A stretch of 64,000 bases of DNA from positions 3,859,878 through 3,923,877 of the forward strand of contig CM061139.1 in NCBI GenBank assembly GCA_030789695.1, given 5' to 3'. Under the pieces are notes generated by a model, which did not search any database, was not told the origin of the DNA, and worked only from the letters and a program-made list of their open reading frames with translations. The stretch comes from Scilla litardierei (lineage: Eukaryota > Streptophyta > Magnoliopsida > Asparagales > Asparagaceae). Below are positions 30,237 through 40,657 of this stretch, one piece after another (positions within the stretch are counted from its first letter, which is position 1; each line of letters starts with the position of its first letter). The position numbers and the translations under genes were made by a program.

Positions 30237-31163
30237 CTAAGGCCAGCCTATGAAATTAAGGCCCGTATGCACTAGGGGCCCAAGCAAACACCTCAACAAC
30301 ACTCCTGATGAGACACTAGCGGAGCTGAAGATTGCCTCCATCGAGAGAAGCTCGCCTCACCTTGCCATTAGCTTGCTTCCGAGGTCAACTAGCGAAGCTC
30401 GCCGGTCCGACCTCCAAGCTTGCCATGCCGAGGATAAGCTCCCCTACCCTCCTGCAAGGAGCACTGTCCGGAGGAGCCGAGCTTGATCGCCGAGCTTGGC
30501 TCGCCCCCGAGGGCGACCAAGCATAAATATGTTTGACAGGGTGACGTAGGCTCACCTCTTCTCTATTAATGCTAGAGGTTAAGGGCAAGAATTGATGACC
30601 GCCACTCGCGTCTCATTAATGCTCCTGACACCTGACACCATTAATGCGGTAAATATCCTTGACACAGCTTCACCACTCGAGTGCCAACTGGGTTGATTCG
30701 ATAGCTGACAAGATCGCGAACAACCGCATCTCAGCCCTATAAATGCACACCTCATGCCTCCATAGAGGGGGTTGGTTAGTTAAATATTCTAACTTATTTC
30801 AATACACAAGGTCAGATGTCCTCCACATATATGCGCCTTCCTCATAAGCTCGCCACGCTTTGCCGATCTGTCTTGAGATCGCCAAGCGTGCCCGACACAT
30901 ACATTTCACGTCACCCGCTGACTTAAGTATCGGAGGGGCTATGTGCAGACAGCCCGCCCAGCCTTTCTGACGAGTTGATTCTCGCAGGAAGCTCGTCTCA
31001 ACTACCAGGAGACGGCGACCTTCAGGCGACCTCGGACCCTTCACACCTCTGAAGCAAGTTCCGAGTCGTGCTAATCTCTACAGCACCCAAAAACTTGCAA
31101 GTCATTGTACCCGTGATTCCCACTTCAAATAAATTTCATTGTGTGCGGATTTGACCCGCAACA
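30237..31163 (+). repeat. 3' LTR of element D
   Basis: It starts TATTACGACC, where TG has become TA, and ends CCGCAACA. It is 927 bp, with a TATAAATG equivalent of the promoter near 30739. Confidence 0.85.
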
Positions 31164-32839
31164 AAACCCAAAAACCCACAACAAATTTCAGATAAATCAT
31201 ACTTTCGAGCGTTCTTTGGAAATTTCCTGATGCGGTTGTTTTATGTTTCTGGTGTTGTCTACAGGCAAACCCCTAGCTGATTCCGGCAGCACTACTATGA
31301 TTTTCCCCATCGTGTTTGAGCAGCACAGTTTTACCCTCGCTGATTGCTGTATGGTGCTACTGTTTCTGTCCACTGAAGTTCAAGTATTATTATGTTTTAA
31401 GTTGCATATAGCCGCTCGTACCTTATGTGGCTGTACTGGAGAAGATGAAAACCGATGACTTTGTAGATCAGTGTATATCTATGATCTAATCTGCGCTTTC
31501 AACCTCCGTATATTATATGTTCTCATTAGTGTATGGTTGTAACTCATGTATGAGGGCTTATCGGGTATATGAACTGTGTCTAACTTGCCTGGTACTGTCA
31601 AAGCTAGTGTTGTCCCCGTGCAGGATTATCTTCAGCGTATCATTGTGCATGAGCAAGTGCCTTTTTCAGTTTAATAATCTTGCTGCCATATCGCATTTCC
31701 TCTGTTGCTTGATGCAATCGATAAGTGCTACTTATTTTTGGCAAGTGACTATTGGGTATATAGCCGAGTTATTTATTGGACAGTTTTTGGTGAAGCAAAT
31801 TTGTAAGCCTGTTTTTTTTATAAAAAATTTATACTGGAAATCAGGGAATGTCAATTGTCTGCTTAGAAAGGACTACATATTGGTGGTTTGCCAAATCCTC
31901 CTCCATGAGCTCACAAGATTCGATCAAAGGTCTAATTGCAGCGAAATGAATCTGTCTTGTTCACCTATATTTGAAGCTGCAATTATGTATGATATGTTTG
32001 GACATGACACTTTGATATAGCATTTAGCTACATCCTTTCCTTGAGTTTTTTCCTTTTCTATGTTGCTACCTGGTGGCTTTTGCATCGCGTTACCTTATGC
32101 TAGGGCCTAGGGGTACCATGTTACCCTATGCTGGGGTGCCACTTCCCAGTGCTAGGGGTGTCATATTAAGCAGTGCTGGGTTGACACATCCTTTTGTTGG
32201 CGTGTTAACTTGTGCCAAGTGTAAGGAAATATGCTAGATACACTAAACAATTTAACATGCCAGCGGACAACTTAAAAATCAAAATATTTCTACGACTAGC
32301 ATATCCTACAAAGATCTATAATGCTAATTAATATTTCACACCTTTCTGCGGATATGATTACGTGATACCCGCGGATCCAAACTTTTTTTTCCATGGAGTC
32401 CACGTGTCGTCGCTCATCTACCACATTACTATAGAAGTCGCACAGTGGTGACCATCCCGTAACGATCCACGAGCTTCTTTTGAGCCCGAACTCGACTCCC
32501 AATCAACGTGGCTAGGGATTGAGAGGAGGGGAAGACTCGTCTTCCGCATAACACAGGTTGTGTTATGCTAGTAAAATGTGCATGTTACCAAGACCTTTGT
32601 GTGACTTGCATTCATGAAGAAGCAAGTCATGAATTGGGTCAAAGAACTCACACTGATCATGGTGGAGAAGGGATGGTGCGTAAGTAGCTATTATGGGAAA
32701 GACCATGCAACAAATTTGATGGTTAAAAACTTCGTCCAATGAGATTTTATTCCACTAATGAATGTAGTGCATAAGCCTTCTACAAAAGCACCCAAGTGAT
32801 TGTTTCAAGGAGAGCATCATGCAATTGTGCGTAAAATTC
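31164..32839. other. Region downstream of element D, no gene supported
   Basis: The longest frame (31517-32020, 167 codons) is hydrophobic with no domain I recognise and is probably chance. 31265-31500 could be a 3' UTR exon of the DCD gene if its stop-proximal donor is used. 32095-32200 has repeats of TGCTAGGG/TGCTGGGG with GGTACC. Confidence 0.4.
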
Positions 32840-33120
32840 ATCCTAGGGCCGCAACATTGTATATTATATATTAGAGAGGGAACAGAGAGTTCGTCTCGAA
32901 ATCCAAACACGCGTTATATTAATTGAGTTGTCTCACAACCCTATCCTTTTATATGTTATTAGAAGAAGTTATATACAAAAGGGTTTCTAATCCTATTAGG
33001 ATTCTTGATTTGTGTCCAAATCAAATCCTAAAATAAGGTGGATTAATTAAACCATTTGAATATCCTAACACTTAGGAATCCATATTAGAGTCAAACTTTA
33101 TACGTTCGGGTCGGTTTTGG
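32840..33120 (-). mobile_element. LTR fragment, copia-like
   Basis: On the minus strand it has a TATATAAC motif followed by AAAAGGATAGGGTTGTGAGA and AACTCTCTGTTCCCTCTC, an arrangement common in U3-R of plant copia LTRs. Boundaries and partner LTR were not found. Confidence 0.35.
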
Positions 33121-33137
33121 ATCCAACCATTGCATCA

Positions 33138-33275
33138 ACTGAGCTCCCAAACGCCGACCTTACGCATCTGGGGCCAATTAGTCGACTGTTTCGGTTATTT
33201 TTGGCTTTAATAGTACGAGTATCTGTCAAACCCCATTACACATTAAACCTTGAGTGGAATGTGACCCCACAGTTC
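33138..33275 (+). repeat. 138-bp direct repeat, left copy
   Basis: It is nearly identical to 51902-52038, with about three differences in sight. It ends at the LTR of element A. It is perhaps part of an older LTR. Confidence 0.9.
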
Positions 33276-33278
33276 GAC

Positions 33279-34274
33279 TGTTTCAGAGTGTTTTCTCACT
33301 ACAAAATCGTTGACCGTGGACTGCCCGGTCAACGTGGTCAAGGAGCCGATTTGGGTCCCTTGGGTGTGTCGAGCACGTGTAGACGCGACACGAATCGGAG
33401 ATGCAATCGACGCGGAGCACGTCAGCTGGGCCGGGTCTGGATCCTCGGCCTAAGGGGGGGCTGAGGGGAAGCCTCGGCCCGGTGAGAGGTGCTCGGCCTC
33501 GGACGGTCGGGCGACGAGGGGAAGCCTCGGTGCCTTGGCTTGGCGTTCGACCGACGTGGAGCTGAGGGGAAGCCTCGGCTCGGATGGGCGCGCTCGGCCT
33601 TGGTCGGTCGGACGACGAGGGGTAGCCTCGGTCGCCTCGCTTGATGCGCGGCTGGCGTGGAGCCGAGGGAAGGCCTCGGCACTTGGATCCAACGTCTTCC
33701 TGAACAGACGAGAACACTCGTCAGGGGGCCGGACCTTGGTTCCGGCCAAATCCCCTCTGATGCCTAAGTCAGATGATGATCTGAAAGAGGAGGCCCGGCG
33801 GGGACGGTTCGACTCGAGAGGAGATCGGAACGACGTCCTCCGGCGCGAGCGGGGGGAAGGAGATGAAGTGGGGGAACTAGGTCGTTGGCGGAGTACCTTA
33901 GGTTTTGTTACCTGAGATGCGGTCCTTTGTCCAGTCGTCCTCCTAGCCCTTTTATAGGCCTCTCGTCGCGTCCACCCATGATTCACGTCCCTCGTCCGCC
34001 CCCAATCGTGCCCCCTCAATCCGCCTCCCCATCGCCGCTCCCTGCGCCATCCCAGCACCTCCCCATAACGGCCATTAAGTGGTAGCGGGCCTGGGGGAAC
34101 GGTTATCGCTGGAGTGGGCGAGTGACTTGCGCGTTTTCGGGGTCGGGTCGGATCGACGTTCGGGGGTCCTCTAGGGGGCCTTGTCAGGCGGGCCTGATCT
34201 CGCAAATGGGCTTCTGATCGGTAGTCGGGTTTCTGGGCTCGTGTCTTTCGGGCTTCGGCCAAATAGGCGTAACA
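33279..34274 (-). repeat. 3' LTR of element A
   Basis: The ends on the plus strand are TGTTTCAGAG and GGCGTAACA. On the minus strand it aligns along its length with the LTR of element C (53846-54761), including the TATAAAAG promoter (33950-33957). Long frames within it, for example 33450-34262, are not genes. Confidence 0.85.
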
Positions 34275-34584
34275 ATTGCCCCCATTGGTCGGGTCGATCG
34301 GCCTCGGCCGGTTCGGCTCGGCCGATGTGACTTCCGCCGATTTCGACAGGCTCGTCAGTCAAAGCTGATTCATTAATTGGGCGTCATCATGAGTTGGTCC
34401 GTTCGATACTTTTAAGACGCGGGTTCCGAAGCGCCGTCGGTCCCCTGATGTTGCCACGTGTAACTACGGGTTTATCCCCACCGTTCGCAGGGTCGTCTTT
34501 GGTAGAGAAGCTGGGTGGGTTGTGAGCCGCCATCCCGTCATCCTCTTCTTTGTGTTGATCTTGATCCTGCCCGAGCTCTGCCCC

Positions 34585-36677
34585 ATGTCGTCTTCCTCTG
34601 CCACTGGTTCGGGTCGGCCGGAGCGTGACGCCACTCCTAACCCGTTGGGTAGTCCTCCTTCGGCGATTCGTCAGCATGGGGGCGAACTTTCAGGGGCGCC
34701 TTCAGAGGTCTTAGCGTGGCCTTCGTCAGTCTGTGCCACCACCATCGGGAGTATGCGCTCCGCCTACCTGCTTCCGCCTTACTCGGCTCGTGCTCCTGGG
34801 TCCGACGAGCGGATCTGCCTTCCCGGTCCCAACGAGGTTGGAGTGTACGAGAAGTGCTTCCGCTACGGGCTCCGTTTCCCGCTCCACCCCTTTATCATCG
34901 AGTTCCTTCAAGCCCACAACGTGGGCTTGTGCCAATTCTGCCCCAATGCCATCGGGCTTCTCGTCGGGTTCGTCGTCATCTGCATGCTGAGGGGAGTGGT
35001 GCCCTCCCTCCGTCTCTTTGACCAGTTCTACCGCATGAGTCATCACCAGTCGGGGGCGTGGATTTACATCAGCGCCCGCCCGAAGATGAGCCTTGTGTTG
35101 GGGCTGCCGAGCTCCCTGAAGCGTTGGAAGGGGGAGTACGTATTTGTCGTGTTCCCGTCGAGTGTACCTTTCCCGATTCGTTGGGGAGCGGCCGACGCGG
35201 TCATCCTTGATCTGGGTGATCCAACCGCCGCCGAGCTGCAGACGACGAAGGCCCTGCTGGCGATTCCTTCGAGGGAGCGGATGATCGACGTCCTCTTCAG
35301 CAACCATAACTTGCGCAAGACGGTGTGGCCCTTGGGTAAGTTCTCCGAACATTCGCCATTCGGGGTTGCTCGTGCTCTTCTCGGCCTCTTACTTCTTCTT
35401 TGGGTGTAGGTGGATTCCCTCTCGGTTCTTCTACCGCCAGCCCTCATGTGCTGGCCCTGGATCCGGGCCCGCGTAAGAGGGATCATGTGTTGGAGGTCCG
35501 GAAGAAGCAGCGGGTCGTGACCTCAGCTGTTGGCTCCAAAAGGAAGAATGGGCCATCTTCCTCCATCACCTTGTTGGAGTCTTCCAAGAGGGTCCGCGAG
35601 GGGGTCGAGGAAGTTGACATCCCGCCGTCCGCTGATCAGCACCGACCTGCCCCCGTTGAGATTGCCTGGCCGTGGGTTGGCCCCTCGCCTCTCCCGAGTG
35701 GTTCTCTCCCTGATGCCTACGATCGGTATCTAGGCGCGTTCCGCTCTGACCCGGGCGAGTTTCCTTCGTCAGGGGAAGGCCTTCTTTGTCCACGCTTCCC
35801 GGTGGGGGAGGAGGAGTCGGTGTTTTTGAGCCGCGGAGCTGCCGCCCGAGTGGCCGAGAATAGTTGCCTCCCTCCTGATCAGGCTGCGCTGGATGGAGTC
35901 AGAGGCGACTGTTTGGCCACCTTCGTAATTCAGGCCGGCCAACAGGTAGAGTGTCTCTGCTTGTCCTCCCTCTAGCTGCTTTCGCCGTCTTACCTTTGTT
36001 GCCTTGGTGCAGTTGTCCTCGGTGGGACTCTCGATGAGGCGCCAGTTTGCGGCGCTCCCTAAGGCCAAGTCCGACGCCGGGCAAGGCCCTGATGTCCACG
36101 GTGACGAGGGGGAGGCAGGTCAGTTAGATGAGGCGCGAGTCAAGTCCTTGGAGACCCGCATAACTGAGCTGTCCACTGCCCTCGAAGAGACGGACCGTGA
36201 GAGAGCCTTGGCTTTGGTTGCAAAGTCGAAGGCCAAGGAGCGGGTCACCGCGCTTTTGGGGGACGCCAGCACACCTGGGGGTGCTGACAAGATTCCCGTC
36301 TCTGTCGCTGCCCCCGAGGCCCTGGAGCTCTCCGGTCGTCTGGAGGCGGCGGAGGAACGGGAGAGGGCTCTCCTGCTCAACTCGACGAGAGATCCCGGGA
36401 GGTTGAGGTGGAGAGGGCGGAGCTCCAACGCCAGATCGAGACCTTGCAGGCTCGGGTGTGTGAGCTTGAGGAGGTGGATCCGTCCCAGATCACCCAAGAC
36501 GCTGTGGAGGAGTATGCCACCTCCTTTGTTGAGTCAGCCGTGGCTGAGGCGTTCGAGAAGGGTTTCGCCCGTTGCCAATCCGAGATCCGGAAGAAGTTCC
36601 CGCTCTCGGGAGTCAACTTCGAGGATCTCCGGGCGCACTCTGACGGCGAAACGGAGCGTGGGGGGCGACCCAAGTGA
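34585..36677 (+). pseudogene. Antisense ORF (aORF) of Tat element A, spliced, frameshifted
   Basis: This resembles the plant-transposon protein family often annotated as putative gypsy type transposon. Suggested exons are 34585-35335, 35410-35945 and 36013-36677, with GTAAGT...GTAG and GTAGAG...GCAG introns that keep the frame. Exon 1 carries the conserved core: FRYGLRFPLHPFI-EFL, NAIGLLVGF, W-YISARP, and a tryptophan-rich VFVVFPSS region. Exon 3 is a long coiled-coil rich in Glu, Ala and Leu, ending with an AFEKGFARCQSEI segment. Near 36370-36380 the frame shifts, because the helix continues as QLDERSREVEVERAELQ in another frame. That break would remove the C-terminus. The function of such aORFs is unknown. 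Confidence 0.7.
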
Positions 36678-36897
36678 ACAGCCAGCATGTGGCTCCACGG
36701 GTGCCCCTGGAGATGTTTGAGGGAGGGGAATGCCCATCGGCCTCTTCGTACGTCTCTCTGTACATATTTTTGTTAGGCGCATGCTTAGCAGGCGTCCCAT
36801 TGGGCGAGGTTCCCTTGTCCCGAGTGGGTTTCTTGTGAACACATTTATCTGGAAAGGAACAAACTCAAGTAAATTTATTTCGTAGAAAACAATACAT

Positions 36898-38717
36898 TTA
36901 TTGAAAGTACTTGCGTAAGTGTTCCGTGTTCCAGGCGTGAGTGAGGATCCTCCCCTCCATATTGGCTAGACGGTAGGTTGCGGGTCCGAGGACCTCGATG
37001 ACTTTATAGGGTCCCTCCCATTTAGCCGCGAGCTTCCCTTTGCGAGCAATATCCGGGTTGAAGCTTGCTTTCCTGAGGACCAGGTCCCCAAGGTGGAAAC
37101 TCCTTCCCTTGACCCGGGAATTGTAGTATCGGGCCACCTTCTGCTTCTGGCGGATAATGGTGGCTAAGGCTTGCTCCCGCCGCTCGCCGAGGAGCTCCAG
37201 ACCAAGCTCTAGGCCTTGCGAATTCATGTCTTCGTCGAAGCACTTGAGGCGGAGAGACTCTTCGCCCAGTTCGACCGGTACCACCGCCTCGGCTCCGTAG
37301 GCAAGCATGAAGGGGGTTTCACCGGTGGCCTCATTGTGGGTTGTCTGGTATGACCAGAGTATCCCGGGGAGCTCTTCCGGCCAGTTTCCTTCGGCGTCCT
37401 TCACTTTCTTTCGGAGGGGCTCTATGATGCATTTGTTGGCTGCTTCCGCCATCCCGTTGGTCTGGGGGTGCGCTACAGAGGCGAAGAGGAGCTTGATCCC
37501 CCATTCCGCGCAAAAGTCTTTGAACCCCGCGGAGTCGAACTATTTCCCGTTGTCTGTGACGATGGCCCGTGGAACTTCGAATCTGGAGATGGAGTTCTAT
37601 ACGAAGATTTTCGCCTTCTTCCACGTGATGGTGGCCAATGGTTCGGCCTCGATCCATTTGGTAAAGTAGTCCACCGCCACAATCAGATACTTCCGCTGCC
37701 CCGACCCGGCTTAAATGGTCCGAGGATGTCGAGCCCCCATTTCGCAAAGGGGATGGGGCTCACGATAGGGATGAGCTCCGACGGGGGAGTTGAGGTGTGG
37801 TTGGCAAACCTCTGACATTCCTGGCACTTTTGGACGTAGTTCGTTGCGTCCTGGACTAGGGTCGGCCAGTAATATCACTGCCTCAAGATCTTCTATGCGA
37901 CCATCTTGCCACCGTGGTGATTTCCGCAGATCCCTTCGTGAACCTCCCGTAGGACGTAGTCGGCTTCCTGCGGTCCGATGCATTTCAGGTATGGGAGGAC
38001 ATCCGCCTTCGTCCAGTGTCTTCGGTAGAGCGTCCCCTCATGGATCACGTATCGGAGCGCTTTCCTTTCCAGGGTCCGACGCTCGTCCCAGTCCGTCGGC
38101 ACCTCCCCACGAGTGAGGTACCGTATGATCGGGTCCATCCAGGTGGGATCTTGGTCGATCGCCATCACCTCCCGCTCTTCCGTGCTGGGGGACTGCAGGT
38201 TCTCCACGTAAATGGTGCGGCCCAGCTCATTGGTCGAGGACGAGGCTAGCTTCGACAACGCGTCTACCCATGCGTTCTCCGACCGTGGGAGATGTAAGAC
38301 TTCCGCGCTCTTGAACCTGGACAGCGCCGCTTTGGCGACGGTGAGATACCTCTGCATTGCTTCCTCCCGCGCCTCGTAACTTCCCAGAAGCTGGTTGACA
38401 ATGAGCTTCGAGTCGCTGAGGAGGCGCACAGACTCGGCCCCGAGCTCCTGGGCCAGCCTCAGGCCGTTGATTACCGCTTCGTACTCCGCCACGTTGTTGG
38501 TGGCCGGGAACTCGAACCGCAACGCGTATTCCATGATGTTCCCTTTCGGAGATCGGATCGCGATCCCAGCCCCGCCTCCTGACTGTGTTGCCGATCCGTC
38601 CACATGGACTATCCATGCTCCTGGGACTCCTGACTGGACAGTGTGGAGGTGGTCAGCCGAAAGAAAAGATAAGGGCTGAGTGATTACCGTTGCTGGGCCT
38701 TCTTCCTCCGGGGGATG
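36898..38717 (-). pseudogene. Broken pol of element A: RNase H and integrase
   Basis: Reading leftward, residues HVDGSA, NVAEYEAVINGL, LLSDSKLIVNQL and DALSKLA mark a plant Tat-type RNase H. After a linker comes the integrase zinc-binding part (H-GICGNHHGG, C--CQ-FA) and the catalytic core (VDYFTKWIE, IVTDNG, HPQTNGMAEAANK), ending with a beta-rich C-terminal domain (W-GPYKV, ATYRL). At least four in-frame stops are visible, among them near 37893 and 37540, and one frameshift near 37700-37715. Most stops look like C-to-T or G-to-A changes. The 36898-37452 segment alone remains open. The upstream end is cut by the LTR of element B. Confidence 0.8.
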
Positions 38718-38995
38718 TTGTCACGCCCCGCTGCCCAAAATAGGGAGGGTCGGCGTGACAAGCCGCTGTATTAGAGTACCAAGCGCTAAAGTACACACCA
38801 AAGTCACGCAGGCCACTGCAAACGCTGAGGAAACATAGGTAGTAAAGTACAGACTGAACGATTAACAGAACAGTACAGCTCCAACACAGAAAGATAGTAC
38901 AAGACACTACAACACAGGCAGTAAGCTAAAATACGACGAACAGAACATCCAAGAGTCACAGAGCACCGCTACTACATGGCCAGTACCGCACAAGT

Positions 38996-39601
38996 TGTTG
39001 GATCCTGCCAAAACAGAGTTAGGATCGATAAATGAAGTTGAGACTTACGCTTGCGTATGCGGCACTGTAGTCACAGAACATCGTCTTCGGATTCGCCACG
39101 ACGGATCGAGTCTTCTCACGAACGGAGTAAGGCTAGTAAATCCACAATCTAAATCTCTACTTTTAGATTAAGAACTTGGATAAAGGGAGAGGAAGGATTT
39201 CGGCAGAGCTTCGCTAGAATGAAAATGCATGCAAGAATGCCATGCAAAAGTGTAAGGAAATGGCTAACCATTGGGTCTTATTTATAGCCCCCAAGGTAGT
39301 TATTTTAGGAGTAATGGTTCCTTTGGAACAATTTAACTAAGGTGTACCATCGTACATGACACATTATAAGCTTAAGTTGTACCATATGCATGGTACAACA
39401 TAAGCTTAAGATATTACCCCTTTATTAGCCATATGTCGCATGCACTTATGCACACATAATGCGACTTTCCCATTAATCTAGAGATCCTCTCCGCAAGGGA
39501 ACAGATTCCCTTCGCACACGACTTCGTGTACGCGACGTTCGAGGTCCGTATTCCCTCGTACATCCCCTACAAGGGTGTATAAACGTCTTCCATATCCAAC
39601 A
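38996..39601 (-). repeat. 3' LTR of the copia element
   Basis: The ends are TGTTGGATCC and ATCCAACA. On the minus strand TATAAATAA is at 39278-39286. Confidence 0.92.
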
Positions 39602-40657
39602 TCTCCCACTCACACTTGAGGGGATTGTAAGAGAACGTCTTTCTCTTATTTCTTTCATCTATCATACCGAGAAATAGACCGTGCGACCGTCATGCGCGTA
39701 GAGTCTGTTGTTGTGCACTTGTTAGAGATACACAACGACCTCGAAGGTGCAAAGTTGAGTAGTTCAACGCATGCTTTACCCTAGATTATTTCTTCACATT
39801 TCTTATACTTTATATTCAACAATTGAATCCCATCTGGATTACAATTGGCTGGCCAGCTTTGAATCATTAAGTCCAAATGCGAATATGAAATCAATCTTCC
39901 TCTTCTTGCGAACCTTCTGATCTTGACTTGATTCGCTTTTCTAACGTGCCCCGCCGAGCCGAATTATCATAGCCCATTAGCAACACGCTAAGATAGCGAT
40001 CATCTCGTCAAATCTAAAGGAACCAATTGGAGTCCTTGAGGGTAAGAGTTAAGACCCATATGGCCTTTGAGTCTCACATAATAGCAAACACTATTGCTAC
40101 TAACTCAGTGGTCGAAATGCATACGTGGTATGAACACGTATTACAACATCATTCCTTTCCCAGGGAGAGTATGTCTTAATGATGTTGTACGGATGACAGA
40201 TCAGACACCACAGTGCCTATCTTTTGAGTCCACTTACTACCCATGAAATATTCCCGGACTCTCATCCTGCATAAGACAGATAGGATTTAAAAAAAATCCT
40301 ATGAGATCTCTTTTAAATATCCTTGTGATACAGATCTCAGATCTTTTGTAAGCATCCATATGATGCAGATCTTTCATTCGACTATCTTGTTTAAGTCACG
40401 ACTCTAAATCATTTGTCTAATGATTTTGACTTTAAACTAGTCTCATCTCTATCTTATCCATCTGATAAGATAAGGCGGTTGCTCATGTGAGAGGGCCAAC
40501 CTTAATCTGTCCGACATACACACAATAAAATAGCTGAGACTTAAACACAAATGTACAAAATCATTTGTAAGAAACTTGTATGCAATATATAAAAGAACTT
40601 CTTCCTTTTATTAAACTTTGATCTTCTATAGACATGGGAAATATTACATGATACAGC

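Larger units (their letters stand above)
26171..31163 (+). mobile_element. Complete non-autonomous Tat-type gypsy element D
   Basis: The element is bounded by the TSD AAACC (26166-26170 and 31164-31168). LTRs are 26171-27103 and 30237-31163. The primer site TGGCGCCGTCTGTGG starts two bases after the 5' LTR, the primer-site sequence common in Tat/Ogre elements. A G-rich polypurine tract GTTGGGGCAAT precedes the 3' LTR. The interior has a broken gag, a hAT-like MITE insertion, and short tandem repeats before the 3' LTR. No pol is visible, so the element depended on others for movement. It sits in a candidate 3' UTR intron of the DCD gene. Confidence 0.85.
33279..38719 (-). mobile_element. Tat-type gypsy element A, 3' part
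   Basis: The element lies in minus orientation. The order from its 3' end is: LTR 33279-34274, polypurine tract GGGGGCAATT next to it, an ORF on the opposite strand (34585-36677), then pol reading leftward from 38719 to 36898 (RNase H, integrase). It is cut at 38719 by element B, and its 5' half (5' LTR, gag, protease, reverse transcriptase) is missing. An antisense ORF between pol and the 3' LTR is a known feature of the Tat lineage. Confidence 0.8.

Noticed and set aside
31517..32020. 167-codon open frame starting with ATG
   Set aside because: The composition is hydrophobic and Cys/Leu-rich, no domain or splice context is recognised, and it is flanked by transposon debris; it was left as unsupported.
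33450..34262. 270-codon open frame on the minus strand
   Set aside because: It lies wholly inside the LTR of element A, with Arg/Pro/Ser bias from GC-rich LTR sequence; the equivalent LTR of element C does not keep it as one frame.
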